A stretch of DNA of 64,000 bases from Argyresthia goedartella. Taxonomy: Eukaryota > Arthropoda > Insecta > Lepidoptera > Argyresthiidae. The notes under the pieces were generated by a model, which did not search any database, was not told the origin of the DNA, and saw nothing but the letters and a program-made list of their open reading frames with translations. Positions 62,563 to 64,000 of the stretch are shown here, piece by piece. The stretch covers positions 25,605,674-25,669,673 of the forward strand of contig OX463808.1 of NCBI GenBank assembly GCA_949825045.1, read 5' to 3'. Positions within the stretch are counted from its first letter, which is position 1, and each line of letters begins with the position of its first letter. Made by a program: the position numbers and the translations under genes.

Positions 62563-63982
62563 TCAGTCACTATAAATTATTGACTCAATGCCTGACATTG
62601 TATCTTCCTCACTCTCACTTTCTGAACTCTCCGAACTGTCTTCCCCTAGTGGTATTAAAAAATGTGTGATGTTGTCGTCTGCTAGATGATCCTCTTCCCA
62701 GTATTCTCGCTGTAGTCTCTCCACGTGATTCACTTCTTTTTTCCAGTCAGCTGGCGTAATTGACTTAATCGCATCTTTTGTAAGTTGTTCTATTTTCTTT
62801 TCCGATTGGTCAATGTTTTTATCTGCCACCCTTTGCTTTACCAAGTTCCATATATAATCGATAGGGTTTAGGTCACAATGATAAGGTGGCAGACGCACAA
62901 CTTCATGGCCATGCTCTCGCATCAAATCGTCGACGACATATTTTTTCGGCGGCTTTGTTCTCAGTATTATGGGATACAATTCCCTCTTTGTCATTTTGTC
63001 ATTAAATGGAATATTGTGTTCACGTAGCCAATTTTGCATGTCAGCTTTAAGAGCAGCACTAGTGGGCGCTTTCACCGACTGCGTCGAATGGTAGGGTGCA
63101 TTGTCTATGACAACTATACCGTTCGGCGGTAAATTTGGTATAAGCTTTTCACGGAGCCATTTTAAAAAAATTGCTTGTGTCCATCTCGTCATGATAATCG
63201 CCGATTTTACTTTTACATTTATAAAGTAATTCTGCACCTTCAATGAATCCATTTTCTCCTCCAGCGTGTACAAGAATCCAATGTTGACCCGGATTTAAAT
63301 TTTTCTTCACACTGCTGTCGGTATTATTTTGCCAGCATTTACTGACCGTATAGTGGGAATGGATCCACGTCTCGTCCAGGTAGGTAACCGGTTTTTTATC
63401 AGCGCCAAGGTCATTATTCTCTTTCATACGGCGTAGGTAGCGAGCCCTCCATGCGGCGATGTCCGGCTTTTGTGTCAATACACAACGGATATTTTTACAC
63501 TTTTTGAACTTGTAGCCCAATTTGTTAATTAAAATATTTCTTAGATATGTTCTCCCACCTTGAAAATTTAGGTCTCTCTTAACTGCTGCCAGAATTTTCT
63601 TCAAAGTTGGGATTTCTTTTTTTACAGCATAAAAACTGTTGATGATATTTCGTATTGCGCAAATGTCAAAATCATCTACTTCGATGCGTTTTTTGTACTG
63701 TTTACGCTTCTTACCCGGTGTCGATAATTTTGGTTCTGGGTGGGTTTCTAAATTATTACTAGTACTTGGAGTCGGACTAGCGCCCGGCGAAGTAGGTGGT
63801 TGTACTTTGGCTTCATTTTTAATTTTCATTAGAGTCCTCTTTGATATCCCAGTTGCAATACAGGTTCGTTTCACCACTTGGTCTACAGGTATGGTGTACT
63901 GTTTATTTGCTTTCTCCGATTCAAAAAACTTGAGCACTTTCAAGATTAGATTTCTTGATTCGCTGTGTATTGTTTTTCCCAT
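62563..63982 (-). pseudogene. Sailor-type (IS630/Tc1/mariner, DD82) transposase, one frameshift
   Basis: From ATG 63982 (MGKTIHSESRNLILKVLKFF) an N-terminal helix-turn-helix region (VKRTCIATGISKRTLMKIKN) and linker precede the catalytic domain: VTYLDETWIHSHYT (first Asp), WILVHAGGENGF, GIVVIDNAPYHST (second Asp) and RLPPYHCDLNPIDYIWNLV (third acidic residue, Asp). 81 residues lie between the second and third, i.e. DD82 spacing. One base in a T7/A4 run at ~63161-63171 shifts the frame, splitting 63982-63149 from 63273-62563. The tail is Ser/Glu-rich. Otherwise it reads as a full-length transposase. Confidence 0.88.
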
Positions 63983-64000
63983 GACTTCAGTTTAACAGCT

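Overview
This is eukaryotic DNA from an insect, almost certainly a lepidopteran (moth or butterfly). Three host genes have GT-AG introns, and the rest is dense, nested mobile elements. The lepidopteran call rests on the element types, on a very common lepidopteran dispersed repeat at 58200-58601 that ends in GGGTACGGAACCCTAAAAA, and on a tRNA-derived SINE at 12475-12716. No rRNA, functional tRNA, CRISPR array or bacterial operon was seen.

Host genes. (1) A three-exon gene on + (12230-12452, 13355-13694, 23419-23569) encodes a 237-residue coiled-coil protein that I do not firmly recognise; its second intron (9.7 kb) holds a whole Ty3 element. (2) Mediator subunit MED11 on + (exons 49541-49616 and 54968-55293) has a 5.35-kb repeat-filled intron. 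(3) slowmo/PRELID3 on - (exons 61006-60975, 60718-60553, 60342-60148, 59512-59219) encodes a mitochondrial phospholipid transfer protein. MED11 and slowmo converge.

Mobile elements, left to right. 1-4996: Ty1/copia element on -, with an internal ~1-kb duplication and no reverse-transcriptase catalytic core. 5090-11668: BEL/Pao element with gag-protease, pol and a truncated F-type envelope. 18069-23256: Ty3 element A on -, with 131-bp LTRs, a 4-bp target duplication and an extra small membrane-protein ORF before gag. 24325-32026: LINE A on +, interrupted by a Sailor-type MITE and by LINE B (27964-30808). 32200-33660: Ty3 element D on -. 34363-38530: Ty3 element C on +. 38781-39971: internally deleted derivative of LINE A carrying a piggyBac-type MITE. 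40480-42836: a DUF7869-like remnant and a Crypton-type tyrosine recombinase. 42837-44055: Ty3 fragment B, with the same extra small ORF as element A. 44148-44738: LINE ORF1. 45735-48164: decayed Sailor-type transposase. 48412-49271: Sailor-type MITE. 61180-62370: nested LINE tails. 62563-63982: nearly intact Sailor-type transposase.

The observation I rate highest is a pair of homologous ~90-residue ORFs at 22753-23016 and 43515-43799. Each has an N-myristoylation-type start (MGNT) and one membrane segment, and each sits between the primer-binding site and gag in two diverged Ty3 elements. I know of no described accessory gene matching it. Other strong points are reciprocal empty sites that date MITE insertions in LINE A and its derivative, a transposase with DD82 spacing whose third catalytic residue is Asp in one copy and Glu in another, and a perfect 53-nt palindrome.
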